From: an uncultured Prevotella sp. | Lineage (GTDB): Bacteria > Bacteroidota > Bacteroidia > Bacteroidales > Bacteroidaceae | NCBI GenBank assembly: GCA_902464615.1 | Contig: CABQKA010000001.1 | Span: forward strand, 62,001-126,000 | Length of the DNA: 64,000 nt | Direction: 5' to 3' | Shown: positions 23,798 to 32,629 of the stretch, piece by piece | Layout: each line of letters begins with the position of its first letter | Position numbering within the stretch: the stretch's first letter is position 1 | Program-made: the position numbers and the translations under genes | Notes under the pieces: model-generated | What the model was told of the DNA's origin: nothing | Database searches by the model: none | The model's input: only the letters and a program-made list of their open reading frames with translations

Positions 23798-25255
23798 TTA
23801 TTTCTTAGGGGTGCGCTCAAGCGTGGCGAGCACGAAGCGCCAGTATTTCTCTACGCTGGGAATGTAGCAGCGCTCGTTGGGCGTATGCGGCGACCGGAGC
23901 GTGGGCCCGAAGCTGACCATGTCCATTCCGGGATAGTACGACCCGATGACTCCGCACTCCAGTCCGGCGTGGACCACTTGGACTTTGTTGTCCTTACCGA
24001 AGAGTTCGCGATAGACATCCTCCATCAGTCGGACGATTTCGCTTTCGGGATTAGGCTGCCAGGCAGGGTACTCGCCGCTCAGCTCCACTTTCATCCCCGC
24101 CATGGAGAACACGCTCTCCAGCGTCTCGACGCAGCACTCACGCATAGAGTCGCGCGAGCTGCGGACCAGGACTTTGAACATCACTTGGCCGCCGCCGATT
24201 TCCACGATGGCTAAGTTGGAGGACGTCTCGACAATGGAAGGTACTTCCGGGATAAAGCGGAGCACGCCGTTGTGGCAGGCGCAAAGGGCGTTGACCAGGT
24301 TGTCCTGAATCTCCTCCGGGACGAGCAACTCGGGCAACTCGGCAAGGGCGATTTCAAGGCTGAGGTCTTTTTCGATGGTGCCGTATTCGTCCTGGAAGGT
24401 CTGTCGCCACTCGTCAACAACGGCTTTCAGCTCCTCGACATTCTCTTTCGGCAGGGTGAGGACCACTTCCGCGTCGCGGGGGATGGCATTGCGCATGTTG
24501 CCGCCCTGCCACGAGGCGAGCCGCGCCTCAAAGTTGGCGATGGCGTCCTGTACCAGGCGGGCCATCAACTTGTTGGCATTGGCGCGGCCCTCGTTGATTT
24601 CCAATCCGGAATGGCCTCCGAGCAAGCCGCCCAGGCTGATGCGCACCGCGGCATCTTCCGGGTCGCCCTTCTCCTCCTGGTAAGTCAGTGTCGCCGTAAG
24701 GTTGACGCCGCCGGCCGAGCCGATGACCATTTCGCCCTCAGTCTCGTTGTCCAGATTCAGGAGAATGTCGCCCTTCAGCGTATCGGGCGCCATATTGTTC
24801 ACCCCGTACATTGTCGTCTCCTCGTCGGCGGTAATAAAGCCTTCGAGCGGGCCGTGCACAAGCGTATCGTCCTCCATGATGGCCATGATGGTGGCGACAG
24901 CCATGCCGTCGTCCGAGCCGAGCGTCGTACCGCGCGCCTTCACCCAGTCACCGTCCACGTAAGCGTCGATAGGGTCGTTCTCAAAATCGTGTGTCGACTC
25001 GCTCGTCTTCTGAGGCACCATGTCCATGTGCCCTTGCAGCGTGACGATTTTCCGGTCTTCCATGCCGGGCGAAGCCGGTTTATACATGAGGATATTGCCT
25101 GCCTGGTCCTTGCGGGCTTCCACATGGTGCTGTTCGGCCCAGTCCAGAAGGAACTGCTGTATTTTTTCGAGATGTCCGGACGGACGGGGTACCTGCGTCA
25201 ACAGGTAGAAATTTTTCCAGACAGCCTGAGGCTGTAAATTTTTAATGTCTGTCAT
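23798..25255 (-). CDS. pepD: Aminoacyl-histidine dipeptidase (PepD/carnosinase, M20 family)
   Basis: A 485-residue zinc dipeptidase of the M20C type, cleaving Xaa-His and other dipeptides in the cytosol. Zinc-site features are VTLQGHMDMVPQK (about 69-81), TTLGSDDGMAVATIMAIMEDD (bridging Asp), LEGFITADEETTMYGVNNM (catalytic Glu pair), the lid-domain GLLGGHSGLEINEGRANANK, and HAGLECGVIGSYYPGMDMVSFGPTLRSPHTPNE near the C-terminus. Length is typical (~485). It starts 14 bases after the YbhN-type gene and is followed closely by DUF2752, suggesting one transcript. Another M20 peptidase of a different subfamily lies at 56725-58089. Confidence 0.95.
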   Translation of the reverse strand: MTDIKNLQPQAVWKNFYLLTQVPRPSGHLEKIQQFLLDWAEQHHVEARKDQAGNILMYKPASPGMEDRKIVTLQGHMDMVPQKTSESTHDFENDPIDAYVDGDWVKARGTTLGSDDGMAVATIMAIMEDDTLVHGPLEGFITADEETTMYGVNNMAPDTLKGDILLNLDNETEGEMVIGSAGGVNLTATLTYQEEKGDPEDAAVRISLGGLLGGHSGLEINEGRANANKLMARLVQDAIANFEARLASWQGGNMRNAIPRDAEVVLTLPKENVEELKAVVDEWRQTFQDEYGTIEKDLSLEIALAELPELLVPEEIQDNLVNALCACHNGVLRFIPEVPSIVETSSNLAIVEIGGGQVMFKVLVRSSRDSMRECCVETLESVFSMAGMKVELSGEYPAWQPNPESEIVRLMEDVYRELFGKDNKVQVVHAGLECGVIGSYYPGMDMVSFGPTLRSPHTPNERCYIPSVEKYWRFVLATLERTPKK

Positions 25256-25269
25256 AGCCTATATATATA

Positions 25270-26304
25270 TTAGCGTGATGGATTCCCTTGCGGCGGTTCT
25301 CCTGGTTCCGGGGCGGCAGCGGCCACCTTACGGGCACGGAACGAAAGGTCTGCCCACCCGTAAGCCCCCAGCAGGATGACTTCGAACGTCTGTATGGCGT
25401 GGACAATCAAGGCAAACATGATGGCCGGCTCTTCCGCCACGCCGTAGAGCACCAGCATAGTCTTGACCGCAAAGTGCCACGGTCCGGCGCCGTTGGGCGT
25501 CGGGACGAGGACGGCAAACGTACCGATACAAAAAATAAGGAATGCCTCGGACGGACGGATACCCGAAGTGAAGTCAAAACAAAAGAAGGCCGTGTAGAAA
25601 TGCAGGAAGTAGCACGCCCAAATGCCGACGGAATAGACCAGGTAAAGGGGTTTGTTGCGCACGGACCTGAGGGAGGAGATGCCTGTCCACAGATTGCGCA
25701 TGGCGTCGCGTCCCTTGCTGAACACGGAGAAACGGTGCATGAGAAAAAGGAGCAGCCCCAAGGCTGCCACGACACACACGGTCGTGACCAGATAGCCGGT
25801 GCTGGTGAAGCGGCGTAGCGTAGTGCCCACATCCGTACCCGTGCGCTGCAGGAAGTCCTGAAAGTCGGAAAGCTGAAGCAGGAATGCGCCTACTGTGAGC
25901 AGCAGGATGACCATGCAGTCCACGAGCCGCTCGGTCACGACCGTGCCCAGTGCCTTGGTGAACGGGACCCCGTCGTATTTCTTCAATGTCCCGCAACGCA
26001 TCACCTCGCCCACACGGGGAATCACCAGGCTCGACGCATAGGACAGAAAGATGGCGTCCTCGCACACGCGGCGCCGGGGATGCTCCCCCATCGGGGCCAA
26101 CGCCAGTTTCCAACGCCACGCCCGCACCTGCTGGGCCAGCACGCCAAAGAGCAGGGAAAATGCCATCCAACCCCAGTCCATGCGATAGACCACATAGTCG
26201 GTAAAGCTCGCCCAGTCCGTTCCGCGGTACATCCACCAAAGGATGCCGACGCCCAACAGGAAGGGGAAGCTCAACTGTATGCTCTTTTTAATGATTGTTA
26301 CCAC
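25270..26304 (-). CDS. YbhN/LPG-synthase-TM-like integral membrane protein
   Basis: A 344-residue protein with about seven to eight membrane spans, of the lysylphosphatidylglycerol synthase TM region / UPF0104 superfamily. Typical elements are SFTDYVVYRMDWGWMAFSLLFGVLAQQVRAWRW, SYASSLVIPRVGEVMRC, FTKALGTVVTERLVDC and VPTPNGAGPWHFAVKTML. The soluble aminoacyl-transfer domain of MprF is absent, so it is probably a lipid or polyprenol flippase-like protein rather than a synthase. It heads a unit with pepD and is divergent from rsmA, 105 bases away. Confidence 0.88.
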   Translation of the reverse strand: MVTIIKKSIQLSFPFLLGVGILWWMYRGTDWASFTDYVVYRMDWGWMAFSLLFGVLAQQVRAWRWKLALAPMGEHPRRRVCEDAIFLSYASSLVIPRVGEVMRCGTLKKYDGVPFTKALGTVVTERLVDCMVILLLTVGAFLLQLSDFQDFLQRTGTDVGTTLRRFTSTGYLVTTVCVVAALGLLLFLMHRFSVFSKGRDAMRNLWTGISSLRSVRNKPLYLVYSVGIWACYFLHFYTAFFCFDFTSGIRPSEAFLIFCIGTFAVLVPTPNGAGPWHFAVKTMLVLYGVAEEPAIMFALIVHAIQTFEVILLGAYGWADLSFRARKVAAAAPEPGEPPQGNPSR

Positions 26305-26409
26305 TCTCGGGAAAAAAGCGTTGATTTTTTTGTAATTTTGCAGGCATTGCCCGCCGGCCCGCTACCCGGGTCCCGTCATTGAGTGGCAAATGTATAAAAA
26401 AAGTAGTAG

Positions 26410-27225
26410 ATGAAGCCTGTACGCCCTAAAAAATTTCTCGGCCAACACTTTTTGAACGACCTGCGCACGGCCCGCGCCATTGCCGACACGGTAGACGCCT
26501 GCCCCGCCCTGCCCATACTCGAAGTAGGCCCGGGCATGGGTGTGCTCACGCAATACCTTTTGGAAAAAGACCGCGAACTGAAGGTTGTCGAAGTGGACGA
26601 CGAGAGCGTGGCTTACCTGCGGGAGCATTTCCCTTCGCTCGAAGAAAACATCATCGAGGACGATTTTCTCAAACTGCACTTGGAGCGCACCTTCGGCGGG
26701 CGGCCGTTCGTCCTGACCGGCAACTACCCGTACAACATCAGCAGCCAGATTTTTTTCAAAATGCTGGACAACCGCGCGCTCATACCCTGCTGCACGGGAA
26801 TGATACAAAAGGAAGTGGCCGACCGCCTTGCCGCCCGTCCCGGCAGCAAGACGTTCGGCATCCTGAGCGTACTCGTGCAGCTCTGGTACGACGTGGAATA
26901 TCTCTTCACCGTCGAGCCGGGCGTGTTCACTCCGCCGCCCAAGGTGAGAAGCGCCGTAGTCCGGCTGACGCGCAACGGCGCGACAGACTGCGGTTGCGAC
27001 GAGCGGCTGCTGCGCCGGGTGGTCAAGACGACCTTTAACCAACGGCGCAAGATGCTGCGCGGTTCGCTCAAGCCCCTGCTCAGCCAGCTCGACAGCGAGC
27101 ACGGCACGGCCAAGGACCATACGGATTTCCTTGCACGCGAAGAAATGACCCGCCGCCCCGAGCAGCTCGGCGTGGACGAGTTTATCCGCCTGACCAACGA
27201 AATCCACGAGGAGTGTGGCGCCTGA
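26410..27225 (+). CDS. rsmA: 16S rRNA (adenine1518-N6/adenine1519-N6)-dimethyltransferase
   Basis: A 271-residue KsgA-family methyltransferase that dimethylates two adenines in helix 45 of 16S rRNA late in 30S assembly. Motifs are RPKKFLGQHFLNDLRTA (about 3-19), SAM motif LEVGPGMGVLTQYLL, acidic VVEVDDESVAYL, and catalytic LTGNYPYNISSQIFFK, with late VFTPPPKVRSAVVRL. The -7 box TAATTTTG is at 26333-26340. A perfect 38-bp palindrome lies 36 bases after the stop. Length and start are as expected. Confidence 0.97.
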   Translation: MKPVRPKKFLGQHFLNDLRTARAIADTVDACPALPILEVGPGMGVLTQYLLEKDRELKVVEVDDESVAYLREHFPSLEENIIEDDFLKLHLERTFGGRPFVLTGNYPYNISSQIFFKMLDNRALIPCCTGMIQKEVADRLAARPGSKTFGILSVLVQLWYDVEYLFTVEPGVFTPPPKVRSAVVRLTRNGATDCGCDERLLRRVVKTTFNQRRKMLRGSLKPLLSQLDSEHGTAKDHTDFLAREEMTRRPEQLGVDEFIRLTNEIHEECGA

Positions 27226-27260
27226 GACACGGCGCCGGCACGGCCCTAAGGGAAATGTCC

Positions 27261-27298
27261 ACAGTCCTTAGCCCCGTCGCGACGGGGCTAAGGACTGT
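27261..27298. repeat. Intergenic palindromic repeat, GGCTWAGSC family (copy D, perfect 38-bp palindrome)
   Basis: Bases 27261-27298 are identical to their reverse complement, with no loop (half-site ACAGTCCTTAGCCCCGTCG). Part of a further unit, GGCCCTAAGGG, lies at 27242-27252. It is located between rsmA and dnaA and could act as an rsmA terminator, but no T-run follows. Confidence 0.9.
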
Positions 27299-27503
27299 AA
27301 TCATTCCCGCAGGCACCCTGGCGCCATTCGCTGACACGGGCTTCCGACCATCCGGCATCCGGCGCCGCTTCTTAAGGAAAAATAATATTTTGAGAGACAA
27401 ATGCTTACCGGCCATTTTCGCGGCGAGTTCCAAAAAAAGGTTGGCAGTATCAAAAAAATTGCTGAACTTTGTAAGCCCGTTCCCTCAATAGGCAAAGAAA
27501 AAG

Positions 27504-28865
27504 ATGGACAACACAGCACTCGGCAAATGGGCCGCTTGCCTGGAATATATACGCACACACCTTCCCCCCAAGGAATACGCCACATGGTTTGAACCATTGC
27601 GGCTTATCGACCAAAAAGGAGGGAAGGTGACTGTCAGCGTCCCCACCAAATACGTGGGCGAATACATCCGCGAGAAGCACCGCGATCTCGTGGCCCAGGC
27701 CTTGGCGGAAGTCTACGGCGGCCAGACGCAACTCATCTGGCGCGACGAGGAAGCCATTGCCCAGTGGAAGGAAGAGGAACGCATACGCCAGCAACAACTG
27801 CAAGAGCAGAACAAAGCAGGACGCCACGCCCAGTTACCGCCCATCTCTCCGCAACTCAACCCCTACTATACGTTCGACAACTTCGTAGAGGGAGAAAGCA
27901 ACAAGCTGGCCCGCGCCGTAGCCATGGCCATCGCCGACAAACCGGGCCAGTCCACCTTCAACCCCTTTTTCCTTTACGGTCCGTCGGGCGTAGGGAAGAC
28001 GCACCTGGTCAACGCGTTGGGCGTGCGACTCTGCGAACAGTTTCCGGAGAAGCGGGTGCTGTTCGTGTCGGCCCACGTGTTCAAGACCCAATACACCGAC
28101 TCCGTCATCCATAACACGTCGAACGACTTCATTAACTTCTACCAGTCCATCGAAGTGCTCATCATCGACGACATACAGGAAATCACGACGGCCAAAACGC
28201 AGCAGGCCTTTTTCCATATCTTCAACCACCTGCAGCAAAACGGATGCCAGCTCGTCATTACCTGCGACCGTCCGCCCGTACTCTTTGAAGGCATTGAGGA
28301 GCGCATGCTCACACGCTTCAAGTGGGGCATGATTGCCGAGATGGAGAAGCCGGACACCGCGCTGCGCAAAGCCATCCTCGAATCGAAAATAAAGCGCGAC
28401 GGGCTTTCCTTCCCGCAAGAAGTCATCCAGTACATTGCACAGAACGTAGAGAGCAGCGTCCGCGAGCTTGAGGGCATTGTCAACTGCATCATGGCCTATT
28501 CCATTGTGGACAATTGCGACATCGACCTGCAGCTTACGGCCCGCGTCGTGGCCAGGGCGGTCAATCTGGAAAAGAAGGAACTGACCTCCGACGACATTCT
28601 CCAGGCCGTCGGGCAGCACCACGGTCTCAAACAGCGGGAGCTGACCTCCAAAAGCCGTAAGCAGAACGTCGTCCAGGCCCGGCAACTGGCCATGTACCTT
28701 TGCCATAAATACACCAACATGTCCTATGCGCAAATCGGCCGGCAATTGGGCGGGCGCGACCACTCTACCGTGATGCACGGCTGCAACCAGGTGTCGCTCC
28801 GCATCACGGTGGACCGCAACTTCCGCCACGAAGTCGAAGAACTCGAAACCGTCCTCAAAAAATAG
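27504..28865 (+). CDS. dnaA: Chromosomal replication initiator protein DnaA
   Basis: A 453-residue initiator ATPase. Domain I is about 1-80 (WAACLEYIRTHLPPKEYATWFEPL), followed by a short linker. Domain III (about 112-330) holds PYYTFDNFVEGESNKLA, Walker A LYGPSGVGKTHLV, Walker B IEVLIIDDIQEITTA and the sensor/arginine-finger segment FEGIEERMLTRFKWGM. Domain IV has the DnaA signature KSRKQNVVQARQLAMYLCHKY and QLGGRDHSTVMHGCNQV, which contacts DnaA boxes. The short spacing to rsmA includes an AT-rich stretch, but I see no cluster of TTATCCACA boxes, so there is no evidence for oriC at this site. recQ follows 45 bases later. Confidence 0.98.
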   Translation: MDNTALGKWAACLEYIRTHLPPKEYATWFEPLRLIDQKGGKVTVSVPTKYVGEYIREKHRDLVAQALAEVYGGQTQLIWRDEEAIAQWKEEERIRQQQLQEQNKAGRHAQLPPISPQLNPYYTFDNFVEGESNKLARAVAMAIADKPGQSTFNPFFLYGPSGVGKTHLVNALGVRLCEQFPEKRVLFVSAHVFKTQYTDSVIHNTSNDFINFYQSIEVLIIDDIQEITTAKTQQAFFHIFNHLQQNGCQLVITCDRPPVLFEGIEERMLTRFKWGMIAEMEKPDTALRKAILESKIKRDGLSFPQEVIQYIAQNVESSVRELEGIVNCIMAYSIVDNCDIDLQLTARVVARAVNLEKKELTSDDILQAVGQHHGLKQRELTSKSRKQNVVQARQLAMYLCHKYTNMSYAQIGRQLGGRDHSTVMHGCNQVSLRITVDRNFRHEVEELETVLKK

Positions 28866-28910
28866 TCCTCCGCCGCCGAGCCGCCCCATGCAGCCCGCGG
28901 CCTTTTCCAC

Positions 28911-30734
28911 ATGACCCCGCAAGAAGCGCTCCGTAAATACTTCGGCTACGACACTTTCCGCCCACAGCAGGAAGCAGTGATACAGGCAATCCTCAATGGG
29001 AAGGATTGCCTGGTACTGATGCCGACAGGCGGCGGCAAAAGCATTTGTTACCAGATACCGGCCCTCATCGGCGAAGGAACGGCTATCGTCGTCTCTCCCC
29101 TTATCTCGCTCATGAAAGACCAGGTCGAAGCCTTGCTGGCGGCAGGCATCCCGGCCGGGGCGCTGAACAGCGGACAGGACGAAAGCGAGAACCTGCGCCT
29201 GAGACAAGCCTGCAAAGCCGGACGCATACGCCTGCTCTACCTCTCGCCCGAGATGTTGCTGTCCGAACTCTATCACCTTGTCAGCGACATTAAGGTCAGC
29301 CTCGTAGCCATCGACGAAGCCCACTGCGTCAGCCAATGGGGGCACGATTTCCGACCGGAATACGCACAACTGGGCCTCGTGCGCGACGCACTCCCGGGCA
29401 TTCCCTTCATAGCCCTCACGGCCACGGCAGACAAGGTGACACGCCAAGACATCGTCCGGCAACTCCGGCTGGAAGGTTGCCAGGTGTTCGTCTCCTCGTT
29501 CGACCGTCCCAACCTCACGCTCGACGTGCGGCGCGGCCTCGCCGGCAAGGACAAGCTCAACGCCCTTACCGATTTCATCCGCCGCCACCCGGGAGAAAGC
29601 GGCATCGTCTATTGCCTTTCCCGGAAAAATACGGAAAGCCTGGCCGAGGAACTGCGGCGCAAAGGCTTCGACGCTGAAGCGTACCACGCCGGCATGGGAG
29701 CGGAAGAGCGCGACCGCGTCCAGACGGCCTTCATCCGGGACCGCCTGTCCATCGTCGTAGCCACCGTCGCATTCGGCATGGGCATCGACAAAGGAAACGT
29801 GCGCTGGGTAGTCCATTACCAATTGCCCAAAAGCATAGAAAGTTTCTACCAGGAAATAGGCCGCGCAGGGCGCGACGGACTTCCGGCCGACACGCTCCTT
29901 TTCTATAACTACGCCGACATCATCCAGCTGACGAAATTTGCAGAAGAAAGCGGCCAGCGCGCCATCAACAAGGAGCGCCTCGACCGAATGCGCGAATATG
30001 CCGAAGCCGACGTCTGCCGCCGGCGCATCCTGCTCAATTACTTCGGAGAAACGACGGGGCACGATTGCGGTAACTGCGACATCTGCCAAAACCCGCCGCA
30101 GCGCTTCGACGGACACATCTTCGCGCAAATGGCTCTGAGCGCCATCGTCCGGACCGCCCAGCAAGCGGATTTCCGCACCGTCATCGACATTCTCCGGGCC
30201 AGCTACTCCCCAGCGGTCAAGGCGCACCATTACGACCAACTGCCCACCTTCGGAGCCGGCCGCGACGTGACAGGCCGCGACTGGCAGGACTATCTGCTGC
30301 AACTGCTCCAGCTCGGCCTCATAGAGATTGCCTACGACGAACACAACCACCTGAAAGTAACGCCCTTGGGGAAGGAAGTACTCTACGGGAAGAAGCCACT
30401 GCAATTGGCGCGGCCGCGCCGCGGAGAATATGCCGCCAAAAAGCCGAAACCTGTGCCGAAGGCAGCTCCACAGGCCCTGTTCGAAGCATCCGGCAGCGAC
30501 AGCGAACAGGAGGAAGCGCTCTTCCAAGAACTCCGCGAACTGCGCCGACGGCTGGCCGGCGAGCAAGGCTTTCCTCCCTACATTATCATGAGCGACAAGG
30601 TGCTGCGCCTCCTCTCCATAGTCCGCCCGAAAACCGTAGAGGCTTTCGGCAACATCAGCGGCATCGGCGAATACAAACAAAAGAAGTATGGCCGCCTGTT
30701 CGTAGACGCCATACTTCATTTCCTATCCCGCTGA
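28911..30734 (+). CDS. recQ: ATP-dependent DNA helicase RecQ
   Basis: A 607-residue 3'-5' helicase for recombination and fork repair. Motifs in order: FRPQQEAVIQAILNGKDCLVLMPTGGGKS (motifs 0 and I), VVSPLISLMKDQV (Ia), AIDEAHCVSQWGHDFRPEY (II plus aromatic loop), LTATADKVTRQDI (III), GIVYCLSRKNTESLAEEL (IV), VVATVAFGMGIDKGNVRWVVHY (V) and QEIGRAGRDGLPAD (VI). The RQC zinc site is CRRRILLNYFGE then CGNCDIC. An HRDC domain lies at the C-terminus (about 525-605), beginning LFQELRELRRRLAGEQGFPPYIIMSD. It sits 45 bases after dnaA and may be co-transcribed with it. The stop abuts the convergent gene directly, with no terminator between. Confidence 0.97.
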   Translation: MTPQEALRKYFGYDTFRPQQEAVIQAILNGKDCLVLMPTGGGKSICYQIPALIGEGTAIVVSPLISLMKDQVEALLAAGIPAGALNSGQDESENLRLRQACKAGRIRLLYLSPEMLLSELYHLVSDIKVSLVAIDEAHCVSQWGHDFRPEYAQLGLVRDALPGIPFIALTATADKVTRQDIVRQLRLEGCQVFVSSFDRPNLTLDVRRGLAGKDKLNALTDFIRRHPGESGIVYCLSRKNTESLAEELRRKGFDAEAYHAGMGAEERDRVQTAFIRDRLSIVVATVAFGMGIDKGNVRWVVHYQLPKSIESFYQEIGRAGRDGLPADTLLFYNYADIIQLTKFAEESGQRAINKERLDRMREYAEADVCRRRILLNYFGETTGHDCGNCDICQNPPQRFDGHIFAQMALSAIVRTAQQADFRTVIDILRASYSPAVKAHHYDQLPTFGAGRDVTGRDWQDYLLQLLQLGLIEIAYDEHNHLKVTPLGKEVLYGKKPLQLARPRRGEYAAKKPKPVPKAAPQALFEASGSDSEQEEALFQELRELRRRLAGEQGFPPYIIMSDKVLRLLSIVRPKTVEAFGNISGIGEYKQKKYGRLFVDAILHFLSR

Positions 30735-31841
30735 TTATTCCTTTTCTTTCTCCACCGTCAGCCAGACGGGCCCGGGTGCGTCCATGTATGGCTCAAGGGC
30801 TACTGCGCTGCTGTCCGCCGCCTGGCTCTGCACCTCCAGAAACGCATTGCCTTGGCCGTTCACAGCCGCCCCGACGACCAGCTGCCCCTGCTCCGGGACC
30901 GAGCTTTCGGCAGAGTGTCCGGAAAGCGCGTATGCCAAGGGGCCGACACAGGCGGCCTTCTTCCCGGAAGAAACGGCCCAGACAGGTTGCACGGGCAACA
31001 CGAAAAACACCTCGTCGCCCGTGACCCATTCCCTGTCCACTACGACATATCCATTGACAAAGTCCTGCTGCAGCGGCTCTCTGCCGTTCACATAAACGGT
31101 GGGCAACGGTGTCTCCCCGTCTCCCAGCACATAGCTTCCAGCCGGGTAAGCCCTATGCGCCGCCCACGAGGGCATGCGGAAACGCATCTTCAGCCGGTGG
31201 CGTCCCGGACCGAGGCCGGTAAGGCGCAACTTCACCATGCCGTCAAAGGGCATAGCGGTCATCTGGTCAAGCACGAAGTCGAAGTCCGGGGTCACGATGT
31301 GCGTTGACGTATTCAAGTAAAGATTCACGTACACGCCTTCCGCATCCGTCGCATAAAACGTCCCGGCGGCATCCATCAAGGTCTGCGCGGCCAGGTGCTT
31401 TTCAAAGGACATCGGGCCAGAAGCCGACGCCGATGCACACAAAGCGTTGAAAACGGCACGCTCTATGGCGTCGGCATATTGGGCGTCCGCCGTCTGGAGC
31501 AGCAAAGGCGCCGCGGCGTTCACCACTTGTGCTGCCCCCTCGGCCTGCGCCTCCCGGGCAACGTCGCCCAGTCCCCCGACAAGGTTCAGCTTGGGCAAAA
31601 TCTCTTCTTCCCAGTTGCGCACATCTTTCTTGAACTGCCGGGCGGCGTCCGGCGGCAACTGTATGGCGCGCGACACAAGCGCGGCGTCGGCCGCCAAGGC
31701 CGTCCCGCGGAAGTCACATTTCCCGCCCCCCCAAATGACGGTACTGTCCGCCGCGACAAAAGCAAGCGGCTGCTCCAGGCGTTCCTGTGCCTGGGTGCAA
31801 AGGCTTACAAACAGCCAACATAAAAACAATGCAAGTCTCAT
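30735..31841 (-). CDS. Secreted orphan protein resembling the C-terminal part of GH127-type glycosidases
   Basis: A 368-residue protein with a signal peptide (MRLALFLCWLFVSLCTQAQ). The N-terminal half is helical and unfamiliar (EEEILPKLNLVGGLGDVAREAQAEG). From about residue 165 it follows the beta-L-arabinofuranosidase (GH127/DUF1680) pattern of the domain after the barrel: GVYVNLYLNTST, FDGMVKLRLTGLGPGRHRLKMRFRMPSWA, PTVYVNGREPLQQDFVNGYVVVDREWVTGDEVFFVLP. The (alpha/alpha)6 catalytic region with its glutamate and cysteine zinc site is too short to be complete, so this is probably a truncated or non-catalytic relative. Start at 31841 gives the signal peptide; it overlaps the AlkD-like gene stop by four bases. 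Its stop touches that of recQ. Confidence 0.65.
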   Translation of the reverse strand: MRLALFLCWLFVSLCTQAQERLEQPLAFVAADSTVIWGGGKCDFRGTALAADAALVSRAIQLPPDAARQFKKDVRNWEEEILPKLNLVGGLGDVAREAQAEGAAQVVNAAAPLLLQTADAQYADAIERAVFNALCASASASGPMSFEKHLAAQTLMDAAGTFYATDAEGVYVNLYLNTSTHIVTPDFDFVLDQMTAMPFDGMVKLRLTGLGPGRHRLKMRFRMPSWAAHRAYPAGSYVLGDGETPLPTVYVNGREPLQQDFVNGYVVVDREWVTGDEVFFVLPVQPVWAVSSGKKAACVGPLAYALSGHSAESSVPEQGQLVVGAAVNGQGNAFLEVQSQAADSSAVALEPYMDAPGPVWLTVEKEKE

Positions 31842-32560
31842 GCTTTTTCTTTTTTCCTTCCGGCTGACTCCCGTTGCCGGACCACGGCGCGCCACGCCTC
31901 GGGCGTGCGCCGCGACTCAAGAATCTTACGGAAAGCCATGCCGGAACATTCCTCGGGCACCCGGCCCGAAGACAAGGTGTTCCAGGTAAGCTCCGGGCAG
32001 TAGACGAAACAGGTGGCAAAAGCCCAGCCCACGCCCATCGCCGCGTAATAGCCTGCCGGGCGTATGCCGGCCAGCACGTCGAGCACAGCGGGCAGTTCCT
32101 CGATGGTCTTGAAATGGTCCATCAGCATCACGGCGGCAAAGCGCTGGTCGTATTCCCGCGGACTGGCGGCATAGCGGACAATGTCGGGCCACGCTTCCGC
32201 CCGCGCGCGCCGCACAGCCGTATAGGTGCTGCAGCAGCAGTCGCAGACAGCCCAATTGTCCATAAAGCCGACAAAGCCGCAGATTCTCTCCCAACGCTCT
32301 TGCCACGGCAGACGGGCGTAACCGGCCGTCATACCCTTGACCATGAGTTCCTCCAGCGCCGCGTCGGCCGGGACGGCGTCGGCCACTTCCCGCCAATCGG
32401 GCCTGGCCACCAATTCGCGCGCCAAAGCGCGCAGGCGCGGAACGCGTATCCCGTAGACCTCGCGCTCCAGCCCCGGAATCAGCTTCCGGTTGAACACGGC
32501 CAACTGCGGCTCGGCCATCGCGGCCAGCCGCTGCGTCAGCCACTCGCGTTCCTTCTCCAT
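31838..32560 (-). CDS. DNA alkylation repair (AlkD-like HEAT repeat) protein
   Basis: A 240-residue all-helical protein of the AlkD/DNA alkylation repair family (PF08713). It shows PGLEREVYGIRVPRLRALARELV (about 29-51), the segments ELMVKGMTAGYARLPW and FVGFMDNWAVCDCCCSTYTAVRRA (the conserved DNW-CD motif), and PAGYYAAMGVGWAFATCFVYCPE. AlkD glycosylases excise bulky alkylated bases, but many Bacteroidota relatives are untested. It overlaps the downstream secreted-protein gene by four bases; the functional link is not obvious. Confidence 0.88.
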   Translation of the reverse strand: MEKEREWLTQRLAAMAEPQLAVFNRKLIPGLEREVYGIRVPRLRALARELVARPDWREVADAVPADAALEELMVKGMTAGYARLPWQERWERICGFVGFMDNWAVCDCCCSTYTAVRRARAEAWPDIVRYAASPREYDQRFAAVMLMDHFKTIEELPAVLDVLAGIRPAGYYAAMGVGWAFATCFVYCPELTWNTLSSGRVPEECSGMAFRKILESRRTPEAWRAVVRQRESAGRKKEKA

Positions 32561-32629
32561 CTACCTATAAAATGTATATATCCGGCATCATGTCCCGGAA
32601 TGCAGTGACACGGGAAAAGCCCGCGGCCG

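Noticed and set aside
27834..30719. A 961-codon open frame antisense to dnaA and recQ
   Set aside because: It is the mirror of two certain genes, opened by high GC and codon bias. The protein shows no domain, no promoter and biased composition typical of antisense shadows.
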